DNA of 64,000 bases, from the NCBI RefSeq assembly GCF_014199305.1, contig NZ_JACIJK010000001.1:248001-312000 (forward strand), in the 5' to 3' direction. Shown piece by piece: positions 27,061 through 35,923 of the stretch. The first letter of the stretch is position 1. Every line of letters starts with the position of its first letter. Origin of the DNA: Sphingomonas aerophila (GTDB lineage: Bacteria; Pseudomonadota; Alphaproteobacteria; Sphingomonadales; Sphingomonadaceae). A program made the translations under genes and the position numbers. Below the pieces are notes generated by a model. The model saw only the letters and a program-made list of their open reading frames with translations. It ran no database searches and was not told the DNA's origin.

Positions 27061-28284
27061 TCAGCCCGCGTTTCGCGCATGGAACAGCTTTCCTCCCTCA
27101 ACCACGAAAACGATCGCGAGGACGGCAAGACCGATGCCGAGATAGCCGATCGCCAGCGGGAATGTCGTGCCATTGTACGATTGGCCGATCAGCGAGCCAA
27201 CGATCACCGCACCGACGCTGGTGATGAACCCCTGAATCGATGAGGCCGTGCCCGCAATGTGGCCAACCGGCTCCATGGCCATGGCCCCGAAGTTCGACCC
27301 GCACAGGCCGATGCAGGTCATGCTCAGGGCCTGAAAGATCATATAGCTCCACAGGTTTTCGAAGCCTGATGCGATTACCCCAAGGTGCAGGATCGACAAG
27401 GCGATGAGGCCCAGGACCGCGGATTGGGAGATAAGGCGCGTGCCCAACCGCTCCACCAGACGACTATTAGCGAACGATGCGCAACCCATAGAGAATGCGC
27501 AGGCGGCGAACAGGATGGTGAAGCGCGGGCCAGCATGGAATTCGTCGACGAAAATCTGCTGCGCCGATGACACGAAGGCGATGATCCCGCCAAAGGTCAG
27601 CGAGGCCGCAACCGCATAGCCGGCAGAAAACCGGTTCGACAATGTGAGTGCGTAGGCGTGCCGGAGCGATGCCAGCGACAATGGCGTCCGCCGCTCCACC
27701 GGCAGCGACTCGCGAAGTCGGACGACGGACCAGGCAAGCACCACCGCCGCAAAGGTTGCGAGCGCGTAGAAGATGAACCGCCATGGTCCAAATGCCAGCA
27801 GGACCTGGCCGATGCTGGGTGCAAGGATTGGCACCAGGAAAAAGATCATCTGCGCCACGGACAAGGTTCGCGCCATCTGCCGGCCGGAGAATCGGTCGCG
27901 GACGATCGCGACGGCGAGGACGCGGGTCGATGCGGACATCAGTCCCTGCAGCACTCGTGCCCCAAGCAGCGCGGCAAATGTCGCCGAGCTTGCCGCAAAG
28001 ACGCTGGCGGCGACAAATCCGGCCAAGGTGATGAGCAGCACCGGCCTGCGCCCGAACCGATCAGCCAGCGGACCATAGATCAGTTGCCCGGCTCCGAAGC
28101 CCAGCATGTAAACGGTGATAATCCATTGCCGGTGGTTCGCGGTCGCAATGGCGAGTTGGTGGCCGATGTCGGCGAGCGCAGGCAGCATCAGGTCAACGCC
28201 CAGCGCATTCACCGCCATCAATGCGGCGATAAAGGCGACAAACTCGTTCGGGTGCATCGAGCGGTGGTGTTCTTGGTTAGTCAT
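27061..28284 (-). CDS. Bcr/CflA family drug efflux MFS transporter
   Basis: A 12-helix major facilitator of the drug:H+ antiporter-1 type in the inner membrane. The 407 residues include the family signature around VDLMLPALADI near the first helix and the loop motif GPLADRFGRRPV between helices 2 and 3. Other Bcr/CflA features such as GARVLQGLMSAS are present. Substrates are not predictable. It is divergent from the ATP-grasp gene. Confidence 0.93.
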   Translation of the reverse strand: MTNQEHHRSMHPNEFVAFIAALMAVNALGVDLMLPALADIGHQLAIATANHRQWIITVYMLGFGAGQLIYGPLADRFGRRPVLLITLAGFVAASVFAASSATFAALLGARVLQGLMSASTRVLAVAIVRDRFSGRQMARTLSVAQMIFFLVPILAPSIGQVLLAFGPWRFIFYALATFAAVVLAWSVVRLRESLPVERRTPLSLASLRHAYALTLSNRFSAGYAVAASLTFGGIIAFVSSAQQIFVDEFHAGPRFTILFAACAFSMGCASFANSRLVERLGTRLISQSAVLGLIALSILHLGVIASGFENLWSYMIFQALSMTCIGLCGSNFGAMAMEPVGHIAGTASSIQGFITSVGAVIVGSLIGQSYNGTTFPLAIGYLGIGLAVLAIVFVVEGGKLFHARNAG

Positions 28285-28406
28285 CGTGCGCGACCTAGGG
28301 TGCCCGGTCGCTATGCGCCACCGGGTTGCTGCAATCAGGGATAACGTCAGCGATCTTGGTACGTCGAGTTTCCCCGGCTTGCCTTGAAGCAGCGGAACGC
28401 GACGCT

Positions 28407-29435
28407 ATGCCCACTAAGTGGCGGCAATACGCCGCCGTGTCGGGGGTGCGCTTGTCAGGCATTATAAAGGACGTTGGGGCACGACCACGCGCTGCCGTCA
28501 GTGACGCCATGCCCGACAAACCAGTATCGAAAACCCTATATAGGGAGCTGCCAATCACCCGCGGCTTCAATCACCTGGTCGCGGGATCCTACTTCGAGCG
28601 GATCTTTGGACGGTGGCCGCTGCCCCCGGCACATGCGGATGCGTTGATCAACGACGTCATCTTTGCGCGCATGATCGATGAACACTGGACGCCAACCCAG
28701 ATCGCTTTTGTTGACAAGGAACATGCAAAGGCAGCGGCGCGAAGGCTGGCGCCAGCCCTCCGCGTGCCGGAAACATTGTGCGTCTTCCCGACTGATAACA
28801 TAGTCTCACCCGAACAGCTGTTCTCAGCCTTGGCGCCTTTCGCGGGATCCAAGGCAATTGCGAAACCGACCCACGCAAGTGGGGCCGTCGTATTTCTGGA
28901 AGATCTTACCGCGCCAGCGGACCTCCGCTATCTGTTGACGCTCGCCACGAACGATTACGTGGCCGTGATCCGCGAAATGCAATATCGCGGCCTTCCGAAA
29001 AAAATCATCGTTGAACAGCTCATCCCATCAGCCAGCCGAGCACTGGACGACTACAAGTTCCATTGCGTGAATGGAGAGCCACTGGTCTGCCAGGTCGATC
29101 ATCATCGGTTCGGCCAAGGCTGGAGTCAGTTGTTTAGCGTGCCTGACTTCAATCCGATGGATGCCCATGATGGCCTGGCTGCGCCCGAAAGCTACCAGCC
29201 TCCAGAGCAGGATCGCGTTCAAATTATGATGTCGGCGGCGAGGGCGCTTGCGGCACCGTTCGACTTCGTGCGGGTCGACCTCTACAATGGCTTGGATGGG
29301 GTCTACTTTGGTGAGCTCACCTTCACACCCGGCGGTTCGCTCGGGATAGCGCCCTCGATTGAGGGGCAGATTCCCGACAGTGCCACGCACCGACGCTATA
29401 GCCGGATCATCATGGACGCGTTGCGACAGTCCTAA
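28407..29435 (+). CDS. TupA-like ATP-grasp protein
   Basis: Resembles the TupA-like ATP-grasp family, which forms amide or peptide bonds in cell-surface polymers such as teichuronopeptide. Supporting segments are KAIAKPTHASGAVVF, IIVEQLIPSA, the conserved DDYKFHCVNGEPLVCQVD core and a terminal FGELTFTPGGSLG. The start is uncertain: ATG at 28407 or 28509 are both possible and neither has a strong ribosome site. It stands alone, with no neighbouring polymer genes, and its base composition looks lower in GC than flanking genes by eye. Confidence 0.72.
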   Translation: MPTKWRQYAAVSGVRLSGIIKDVGARPRAAVSDAMPDKPVSKTLYRELPITRGFNHLVAGSYFERIFGRWPLPPAHADALINDVIFARMIDEHWTPTQIAFVDKEHAKAAARRLAPALRVPETLCVFPTDNIVSPEQLFSALAPFAGSKAIAKPTHASGAVVFLEDLTAPADLRYLLTLATNDYVAVIREMQYRGLPKKIIVEQLIPSASRALDDYKFHCVNGEPLVCQVDHHRFGQGWSQLFSVPDFNPMDAHDGLAAPESYQPPEQDRVQIMMSAARALAAPFDFVRVDLYNGLDGVYFGELTFTPGGSLGIAPSIEGQIPDSATHRRYSRIIMDALRQS

Positions 29436-29772
29436 GTCGCGGTAGCATTCGAATGCGACAGCGGGGTCCCACCCGGCCGACAGTCGAGCGCGCGCCCGTT
29501 TCCTGGCGTGATTAGCCATGCGATCACGCCTCGTCAGGGAACAGCTGAATGATCTGCAACTCTCGCGGTCGGCGGCAGCAGTACGCGATTCATGCTGATG
29601 CTCTAATCCGCTGTTCCACGTGGAACATTTTCAGACAGCGGTGTGGTGGGCGTATAAAGTGATTGGTCGCGCGGATGTGCCTTGCTGCCCTCTTCCAAGC
29701 AGCATTGATCCTTTGTCACCGACCGCGCGTTATCGGTGCATGAGCATGCGTAACCTACCCCGGCCCTACTGA
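29436..29772. other. 337-bp intergenic region with a parS site
   Basis: Between the ATP-grasp gene and the type III PKS gene. No convincing ORF or RNA gene is present. It contains a parS palindrome (29612-29627) and, about 60-80 bp before the PKS start, a weak promoter-like pair (TTGATC, 18 bp, GTTATC) that I would not rely on. Confidence 0.6.
29612..29627. promoter_or_regulatory. parS centromere-like site, copy 1
   Basis: Perfect 16-bp palindrome TGTTCCACGTGGAACA, differing at two symmetric positions from the widespread parS consensus TGTTTCACGTGAAACA. It is identical to the copies at 50115 and 52542. It is the ParB loading site by family knowledge, and lies 160 bp upstream of the PKS gene and about 15 kb from the putative origin. 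Confidence 0.9.
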
Positions 29773-30828
29773 GTGCCACCTTACATAAACGCGATAGGCA
29801 CCGCGACACCATCTCACGACATTCATCCGTCCTTTCTGGCATGGGCGCGAGAGCGTGTCTCGCCGCGAGAGATGCGATTGTTTGATCGTATGGCAGCCCG
29901 GGCCGGCATAGAACAACGCTGGTCTGTGTTGACTGCGGAGCCCGCCCCGATCGGCCCGGACGGTTTCTACGGAAACAATGCCGTGCCTGGCACTGCAGAG
30001 CGCATGGCCATCTACGCGCAAGCTGCTCCAGGACTTGCGGTCGAAGCCATTGAGCGATTGGCGAAAAAGGTGCCTCTCGGCCACATCACCCACTTGGTGG
30101 TGGCGAGTTGCACCGGATTTGTGGCGCCCGGGATCGATCAGATCATCGCGCGCCGGCTAGGCTTGGCGTTCGATGTCGAGCGGCTTCTGATCGGCTTTAT
30201 GGGCTGTTACGCCGCCGTTGCCGCACTGCGAAGCGCGCGACATATCGTCCGCTCCGTTCCGCACGCGCGAGTGCTGGTGATCACGGTGGAACTGTCGACG
30301 CTCCACATGCAGCCCGACACCACGCTGGAGCCATTGCTTGCCCAGCTACAATTCGGCGACGGAGCGGCGGCGGCGCTTGTCACCGCCGACCCGGCGGGGT
30401 TCTCACTTGACGAGACATTTGCCGCCGCCCTGCCCCATTCCGACGACCTGATCCGGTGGACCATTACGGACCAAGGCTTCGTGATGCACCTGTCCGGCGC
30501 CGTTCCCAATCACATCAGCTCGGCCCTGGCGGAGCCCGCCCTGCGCGCATCCATCACCGGCGGCGTCGACCCGGCGACCGTGGACGGCTGGGCCGTGCAT
30601 GCAGGCGGGCGATCTATCCTGGACGCGGTGGAGCATGCCTTTGCCCTGGCGCCCGATGCCCTTGCCGCCTCACGCGCGGTGTTGCGCACCGCGGGCAACA
30701 TGTCTTCCGCAACCCTGATGTTCGTGCTGGAACGCCTCCTAGCAGGGCCGCCGGTGCGTGAGGGCCGCGCACTTGCTTTCGGTCCTGGGCTCGCAGCAGA
30801 AGGGTTCGCATTTCGGAGCGCCGCATGA
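29773..30828 (+). CDS. Type III polyketide synthase (chalcone/stilbene synthase family)
   Basis: A homodimeric ketosynthase that elongates an acyl-CoA starter with malonyl-CoA and cyclises the chain to pyrones or resorcinols. The Cys-His-Asn triad is complete: Cys145 in FMGCYAAV, His276 in WAVHAGGRSILDA and Asn309 in TAGNMSSATL. At 351 residues the length is normal. The GTG start gives VPPYINAIGTATPSHDI, the family N-terminus. The methyltransferase follows with ATGA overlap, and then a flavoprotein, so tailoring of the product is built into the operon. Confidence 0.95.
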   Translation: MPPYINAIGTATPSHDIHPSFLAWARERVSPREMRLFDRMAARAGIEQRWSVLTAEPAPIGPDGFYGNNAVPGTAERMAIYAQAAPGLAVEAIERLAKKVPLGHITHLVVASCTGFVAPGIDQIIARRLGLAFDVERLLIGFMGCYAAVAALRSARHIVRSVPHARVLVITVELSTLHMQPDTTLEPLLAQLQFGDGAAAALVTADPAGFSLDETFAAALPHSDDLIRWTITDQGFVMHLSGAVPNHISSALAEPALRASITGGVDPATVDGWAVHAGGRSILDAVEHAFALAPDALAASRAVLRTAGNMSSATLMFVLERLLAGPPVREGRALAFGPGLAAEGFAFRSAA

Positions 30829-31535
30829 ACCTCGCCCAGCGCGCCATGGCCGATGAACTGATGGATGCGGACGACCTACCCGCGGCCACTTATGCGGCAG
30901 TGGTCGGCGATCTGGCGCGGGTGAACACGGTGACCCTGGCGATCCGGCCGACCCTGGCCTTCCTGAACCGCGCAGTAGGTCAGCGGCAAAGCTTGAAATT
31001 GCTGGACGTCGGTTTTGGTGATGGTGACGCCTTGCGCCGCATCGCAGGCTGGGCGGCTAAGCGAGGCATCAAGGCGGAGCTGGTGGGCATCGACCTGAAT
31101 CAGCGCAGCGCTCCCGCAGCGGCCGCGCACACCTCGCCGGACCTTGGCATCACATATTTGACGGGCGACTATGCTTCGCTGGGGGGTGGCGATTGGGACT
31201 GCATCATCTCCAGCCTGGTCGCGCATCACATGACCCATGCTCAGCTGGTCAATTTTCTTCGCTTCATGGAGCGTGAAGCCCGGCTCGGCTGGCTGGTCAA
31301 CGACCTGCATCGTCACCGCTTTGCCTTTCACGGATTTCCGCTGTTGGCCCGCTTGGCGGGGTGGCATCCCATCGTGCGCCATGACGGCACATTGTCGATC
31401 GCGCGCAGCTATCGTCCAGCAGAATGGCCTCCTATCCTGAAGGAAGCCGGCGTGGATAGGGCTCGGGCGTATCGCGCGTTTCCATTTCGCCTTTGCGTGG
31501 AGAAGGTGATGGAGGAACCAGCGTGCGGCCGCTGA
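30825..31535 (+). CDS. Class I SAM-dependent methyltransferase
   Basis: 236 residues with SAM-binding motif I LDVGFGDGD (60-68), the acidic residue of motif II in LVGIDLNQRS, and SSLVAHHMT in the motif IV region. It lies between the PKS and a flavoprotein gene, overlapping both (4 and 13 nt), so a methylation of the polyketide product is the likely role. The exact acceptor (oxygen or ring carbon) cannot be deduced. This is not the isoprenylcysteine-type membrane methyltransferase often found beside bacterial type III PKS genes. Confidence 0.88.
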   Translation: MNLAQRAMADELMDADDLPAATYAAVVGDLARVNTVTLAIRPTLAFLNRAVGQRQSLKLLDVGFGDGDALRRIAGWAAKRGIKAELVGIDLNQRSAPAAAAHTSPDLGITYLTGDYASLGGGDWDCIISSLVAHHMTHAQLVNFLRFMEREARLGWLVNDLHRHRFAFHGFPLLARLAGWHPIVRHDGTLSIARSYRPAEWPPILKEAGVDRARAYRAFPFRLCVEKVMEEPACGR

Positions 31536-32608
31536 TCGTTGGTGCCGGGCCCGCCGGCTGCGCTGCCGCAATCACATTGGCGCGCGGTGGCATAACGCCA
31601 GTTCTGGTCGAGCGCAGCCGTGAGCCCGGTGATGCGCTATGCGGCGGCTTTCTGAGCTGGCGATCTCTGGAGGCCCTCGCCGGCCTTGGTACCGACGCAC
31701 GAGACCTGAATGCGGAAGCCATTCGTTCCGTCCGGCTTTTCGCCGGCCATTGCCACGCCGAAGCCCTGCTTCCCGCGCCCGGGCTGGCTGTTTCCCGCCA
31801 TCGGCTCGACTCGTTGCTGCTGGAGCGAGCGGCGGCGGCAGGTGCCGGTGTCGAGCAAGGCGTCGCTGTACGAGAGGTTCAGGGCACGAAAGTAAGGCTG
31901 CAGGACGGTACGGCAATCGATCCTCCTGCGCTGCTGCTTGCCAGCGGCAAGCATGATGTACGCGGCCTCCCCCGTCCCGCTACAGCACGCGGCCGCGACC
32001 CAACGCTGGGGCTGCGGTTGCGGCTTCCTCCCTGCCCCACCCTTACGCGCTTGATCGGGAATTCGGTCGAACTGCACCTTTTGCCAGGCGGCTACGCTGG
32101 ACTGGCGCTTCAGGAGGATGGCAGCGCAAATCTTTGCCTTGCAGTGCATCGGTCGGCAACGGACGCGGCGGGCGGCCCTGCCGCTTACCTTCGCACGCTC
32201 GGCGATGCGGGACCGCTGGGTGAGCGCCTGGCGGGCGCCGACCTGGATGCCCGTTTCGACGCTGTTGCCAACGTCCCGTATGGCTGGCGAGTCGGCACGG
32301 GGGCAGACCGGCTGTTTCGGCTCGGCGATCAAGCTGGCGTTATCCCATCCTTGGCAGGCGAAGGAATGGGAATCGCCCTCGCAAGCGGAATTGACGCCGC
32401 CCGCACGTTGTTAACGTACGGCCCAGGTGCGGCACCGACGTGGCAGCGCCGCTTCGACCGGCGGCTGAGGCGTCCCATCGGCGTTGCAGATGCGGTGCGG
32501 GCCCTAGCTGAGGGACGCGGTCGAGGCGCTCTGGTTTCCCTGGCTCGTGTGCCGGGACTGATCCAAGTAGTGGCCGCCGCAACCCGGATCGCGCACCACA
32601 TGCCTTGA
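31523..32608 (+). CDS. FAD-dependent oxidoreductase, type III PKS associated
   Basis: A flavoprotein of the geranylgeranyl-reductase/aromatic-hydroxylase fold. The Rossmann FAD motif is VGAGPAGCAAAITLARGG at the N-terminus, and the second FAD motif is RLGDQAGVIPSLAGEGM near residue 270. The start is the GTG at 31523, 13 nt inside the methyltransferase gene. By analogy with the Streptomyces srs genes it may hydroxylate or oxidise the methylated resorcinol towards a quinone. The reaction here is inference. 361 residues. Confidence 0.88.
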   Translation: MRPLIVGAGPAGCAAAITLARGGITPVLVERSREPGDALCGGFLSWRSLEALAGLGTDARDLNAEAIRSVRLFAGHCHAEALLPAPGLAVSRHRLDSLLLERAAAAGAGVEQGVAVREVQGTKVRLQDGTAIDPPALLLASGKHDVRGLPRPATARGRDPTLGLRLRLPPCPTLTRLIGNSVELHLLPGGYAGLALQEDGSANLCLAVHRSATDAAGGPAAYLRTLGDAGPLGERLAGADLDARFDAVANVPYGWRVGTGADRLFRLGDQAGVIPSLAGEGMGIALASGIDAARTLLTYGPGAAPTWQRRFDRRLRRPIGVADAVRALAEGRGRGALVSLARVPGLIQVVAAATRIAHHMP

Positions 32609-32639
32609 CGCTCAAGCTGGCCGGGACGACATATCCATC

Positions 32640-33047
32640 ATGGAACAATTGAACCTTTCCGAGAACGAATGGCGTCGTCGCCTTAGCCCTGCGCAGTACC
32701 ATGTGCTGCGGGAGGCTGGAACCGAGCGGGCCTATGCCGGCGCGTTGACGGACAACAAGGCGGATGGCGTTTACCGGTGCGCGGCGTGCGGGCTCGAGCT
32801 GTTCGACAGTGCCGACAAGTTCGACTCCGGATCGGGCTGGCCAAGCTTCACACAACCCCTCGCGCCAGATCGGGTAACCGATCATTCCGACCGGAGCCAC
32901 GGCATGGTGCGGACCGAGACTCGCTGCGCGCGTTGCGACAGCCATCAAGGGCATGTGTTCCCGGACGGACCGCCTCCCACGGGCCTGCGATACTGCATCA
33001 ACTCGATCGCCCTGGAATTTCGATCGCGCAAGGACGCCGCCGCATAG
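32640..33047 (+). CDS. msrB: Peptide-methionine (R)-S-oxide reductase
   Basis: Repairs methionine R-sulfoxide in oxidised proteins. The 135-residue length is standard, with two CxxC zinc pairs (Cys47/Cys50, Cys96/Cys99), the signature GSGWPSFTQP and the catalytic Cys119 in RYCINS. It is a separate transcription unit, 31 bp downstream of the flavoprotein gene, and could be co-transcribed but is unrelated in function. Confidence 0.96.
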   Translation: MEQLNLSENEWRRRLSPAQYHVLREAGTERAYAGALTDNKADGVYRCAACGLELFDSADKFDSGSGWPSFTQPLAPDRVTDHSDRSHGMVRTETRCARCDSHQGHVFPDGPPPTGLRYCINSIALEFRSRKDAAA

Positions 33048-33094
33048 GGTGCGCTTGTTAGCGGCGGGGTTAACGCGTAACGCCTGCGCAGCAC

Positions 33095-35260
33095 ATGGCC
33101 CGCGCGCGTTCTTCCCGTCAGCCCCGCCCGTCAGCAACCCCGGCGCGTTCGCCGTGGCGACGGCGTTTCTCCATCCTGTTCCGGATCGTGCTGGGACTGG
33201 CGCTGGTCGCCGTTATCGGCCTTGTCACCGCGGTGTACGTGACGAAGTCGGAGCTGCCGAGCTTCGAACAGCTAAAATCGTCGCCTAATGGGCAGATGAT
33301 CCGCGTCCATGCGGCCGATGGCACGGTGATCGTGTCACTCGGGCCCAGCTATGGCGAGTGGCTTCCCTATGGGCAGATCCCGGCGGTCATGCGCGATGCC
33401 ACCATCGCGGTCGAGGATCGTCGTTTCCGCAGCCATTTGGGCGTTGACCCGATCGGCATCGCCCGTTCTTTTCAGATTCGTTATCAGGCGGGGCGCTGGA
33501 AGCAGGGCGGCTCCACCATCACACAGCAGCTCGCGCGCAACGTCTTCCTGTCGAGCCAGAAGAAGTTCGGCCGCAAGTTCCGCGAGTGGATCCTGGCACT
33601 GGCGATAGAGCGGCAGTTCACCAAGGACCAGATTCTCGAACTGTACCTCAACAAGGTTTATTACGGCGGCGGCGCCTACGGCATCGATGCCGCTGCACGT
33701 AAGTTCTTCGGCCATGGCGCCGATCATCTCAGCCTGGCCGAAGCGGCAGTCATCGCCGGTCTGGTCAAGGCACCGTCAAATTATTCCCCGACCGCGGATG
33801 TCGATGCCGCCAAGGGTCGCGCTGGCGTCGTGATCGAGCAGATGGTCCGATATGGCGCGATCAGCCAGGCTCAGGCAGATGAGGCGGACATCGCTGACGT
33901 GACGCTCGCCCCGGAGGCGAAGCAGAACAGCGCTCGCTATTTCACTGATTGGGCCCTGCCCCAGCTCGACGTGCTCATCGACGAACAGCAAGCGCCTTTG
34001 GAAGTATGGACGACGCTGGATCTCAAGATGCAGCGGGATGCCGACGCGGCAATCCGCGCCAACGTACCGGGAGGCGCCCAAGGAGCGCTGGTCAGCCTAG
34101 ATCGCGATGGTGCGGTTCGCGCGCTGGTGGGTGGCACTGATTATGTGACCTCCATCTACAATCGCGCCACACAGGCGGTTCGCCAGCCCGGTTCGGCGTT
34201 CAAGCTGTTCGTGTATCTCTCGGCACTCGAGGCGGGCCACAAGCCCGACGACACGGTGGTCGATGAACCAGTATCCATTGATGGCTGGAGCCCGCGCAAC
34301 GACTCACGCCGCAACTCCGGGCCGGTGTCGCTGCGCACTGCTTTTGCCTATTCGCTCAATACCGTTGCGGCAAAACTCGGGCAGGAAGTTGGCTTTACCA
34401 CGGTTGCGGACATGGCGCGGCGGTTCGGGATCACCACCCCGGTCAACACGCACCCCTCCATGGTGCTCGGCACGTCCGAGGTGCGGCTGATCGACATGAC
34501 CCGCGCCTTTGCGAGTGTCGCGGCGGGCGGGGTCGCGGTCGCCCCTTACGGCATCACTCGAGTCACCGCGAACGGCCAGACGATCTACAGTCACGAGGTC
34601 GACCGCAGCCACGTACTCGTGGCCCCTTATGTGGCGGCTCAAATGGTCGACCTGCTGCAAACTGCGGTGAACACCGGGACGGGTCGTGAGGCGCAGATCG
34701 GGCGCCCTGTGGCGGGCAAGACAGGCACGACCAGCTCGGGCAAGGACGGTTGGTTCCTGGGCTTCTCCAGCGGGCTCACGACGGGCGTATGGATGGGCAA
34801 GGACAACGCCCGGCCCATCCCCGGCCTTCACGGTGGCACTGCGCCTGCACGGGCCTTTGCGGCCTTTATGCGCCCGGCCACGAGCAATCGGCCGATCGAG
34901 CAGTTCGAAACGCAGGTGACGCTGCCCGACATGGAGCTGGAGCCCGATCAGGAGAGCTATGGCCAGCCCGACAACGCGGTGTTCGTCGACGACGACGGCA
35001 ACCCTGTCTCCGCGCCCGGACCTGAACAAGCTCAACCCGTGCAGCAGCCGGCGCCGACTTCAGGTGATGACGAAGAGGATGGCACCACCCCTGCCCCACC
35101 TGCCCCTGATCGTCAGGAACTGAATCAAGACTGGATCAATCGGGTCACCGGCCGTGACCGTGACCAGGGCGCCCCTCGAGATCGCCGCGACCGGGAGGCC
35201 CCTTCCCGCCCCCAACCGCGCGAGCAGCCGCGCTACAGCGACGATCGCCCATACCAGTGA
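33095..35260 (+). CDS. PBP1A-type bifunctional peptidoglycan synthase
   Basis: A class A penicillin-binding protein that polymerises and crosslinks peptidoglycan on the periplasmic face. 721 residues: a basic cytoplasmic tail, one membrane helix (about 30-50), GT51 with the catalytic EDRRF (about 107-111) and GGSTITQQLARN, and the transpeptidase with SxxK in PGSAFKLF (about 366), SLN (about 420) and KTGTT (about 541). The C-terminus is an Asp/Arg/Pro-rich low-complexity tail. Its last 28 bp overlap the convergent DUF45 gene. Confidence 0.95.
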   Translation: MARARSSRQPRPSATPARSPWRRRFSILFRIVLGLALVAVIGLVTAVYVTKSELPSFEQLKSSPNGQMIRVHAADGTVIVSLGPSYGEWLPYGQIPAVMRDATIAVEDRRFRSHLGVDPIGIARSFQIRYQAGRWKQGGSTITQQLARNVFLSSQKKFGRKFREWILALAIERQFTKDQILELYLNKVYYGGGAYGIDAAARKFFGHGADHLSLAEAAVIAGLVKAPSNYSPTADVDAAKGRAGVVIEQMVRYGAISQAQADEADIADVTLAPEAKQNSARYFTDWALPQLDVLIDEQQAPLEVWTTLDLKMQRDADAAIRANVPGGAQGALVSLDRDGAVRALVGGTDYVTSIYNRATQAVRQPGSAFKLFVYLSALEAGHKPDDTVVDEPVSIDGWSPRNDSRRNSGPVSLRTAFAYSLNTVAAKLGQEVGFTTVADMARRFGITTPVNTHPSMVLGTSEVRLIDMTRAFASVAAGGVAVAPYGITRVTANGQTIYSHEVDRSHVLVAPYVAAQMVDLLQTAVNTGTGREAQIGRPVAGKTGTTSSGKDGWFLGFSSGLTTGVWMGKDNARPIPGLHGGTAPARAFAAFMRPATSNRPIEQFETQVTLPDMELEPDQESYGQPDNAVFVDDDGNPVSAPGPEQAQPVQQPAPTSGDDEEDGTTPAPPAPDRQELNQDWINRVTGRDRDQGAPRDRRDREAPSRPQPREQPRYSDDRPYQ

Positions 35261-35913
35261 AGCGCAGCGCCGTTCGCGCGTAACCAAGCGCGGGCAGGTG
35301 CAGGGTCAGCCCCCAGCAACTCCTCGGTGAGTGCATGGAATTCGGGGCCGTGGTGCATGTGAATGCGGTGGGCGACCTCGTGGGCGACCGTGGCATGCCG
35401 TACAAAGCCTGGGGCCAGCAGAAGGCGCCAACTGTAGCGGATCGCACCAGTCGACGCACAGCTGCCCCAGCGCCCTGTCGGATCGCCGATCGACACCCGC
35501 TCGACCGTTACGCCCGCCCGCGACGCGACGGCACGGGTCTCCTCGTCCAGCAACGCTAGTGCCGACCGGCGCAACCAGGTCTCAATGCGACGTGCCACCG
35601 TGTCAGCCGCCCCGCCCGTGACCACGTAATCGCCTTCACGACGTACGATACGCGAGCGACTTGCCGGGCCGTGCACAATCGTCAGCGCCTCATCAGCGAC
35701 CGGCAGCACTGCACCGGACACGAATGGTCTGGCTGCGGGAAGACGCGCGCGTTGCTGCTCCAGCCAATCCGCCTTGCCCTCCGCCCACGCCACCGCAGCC
35801 TTCAGCGCCGCGCGGCGCGGCACCACCAGCCGCGCGCGACCGGTCGCGGGGTCGAGGGACAGGCGTACACGGCGGGCCGTCGGATGGCGGACAATATCAA
35901 AGCCCTGGCTCAC
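35233..35913 (-). CDS. YgjP/DUF45-type M48 family metallopeptidase
   Basis: A predicted soluble zinc metalloprotease of the YgjP-like (WLM/DUF45) group. 226 residues; the zinc site is HEVAHRIHMHHGPEFH near residues 180-195, preceded by the family's DPTGRWGSCAS segment. It ends the minus-strand set SCO - YcgN-like - DUF45, 10 bp after the YcgN-like gene. The substrate is unknown. Confidence 0.9.
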   Translation of the reverse strand: MSQGFDIVRHPTARRVRLSLDPATGRARLVVPRRAALKAAVAWAEGKADWLEQQRARLPAARPFVSGAVLPVADEALTIVHGPASRSRIVRREGDYVVTGGAADTVARRIETWLRRSALALLDEETRAVASRAGVTVERVSIGDPTGRWGSCASTGAIRYSWRLLLAPGFVRHATVAHEVAHRIHMHHGPEFHALTEELLGADPAPARAWLRANGAALHWYGRSSL

Positions 35914-35923
35914 ACAGAGGCGC

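Noticed and set aside
29603..29842. Minus-strand 79-codon frame across the parS region
   Set aside because: It overlaps the PKS start, has no recognisable motif and no ribosome site.
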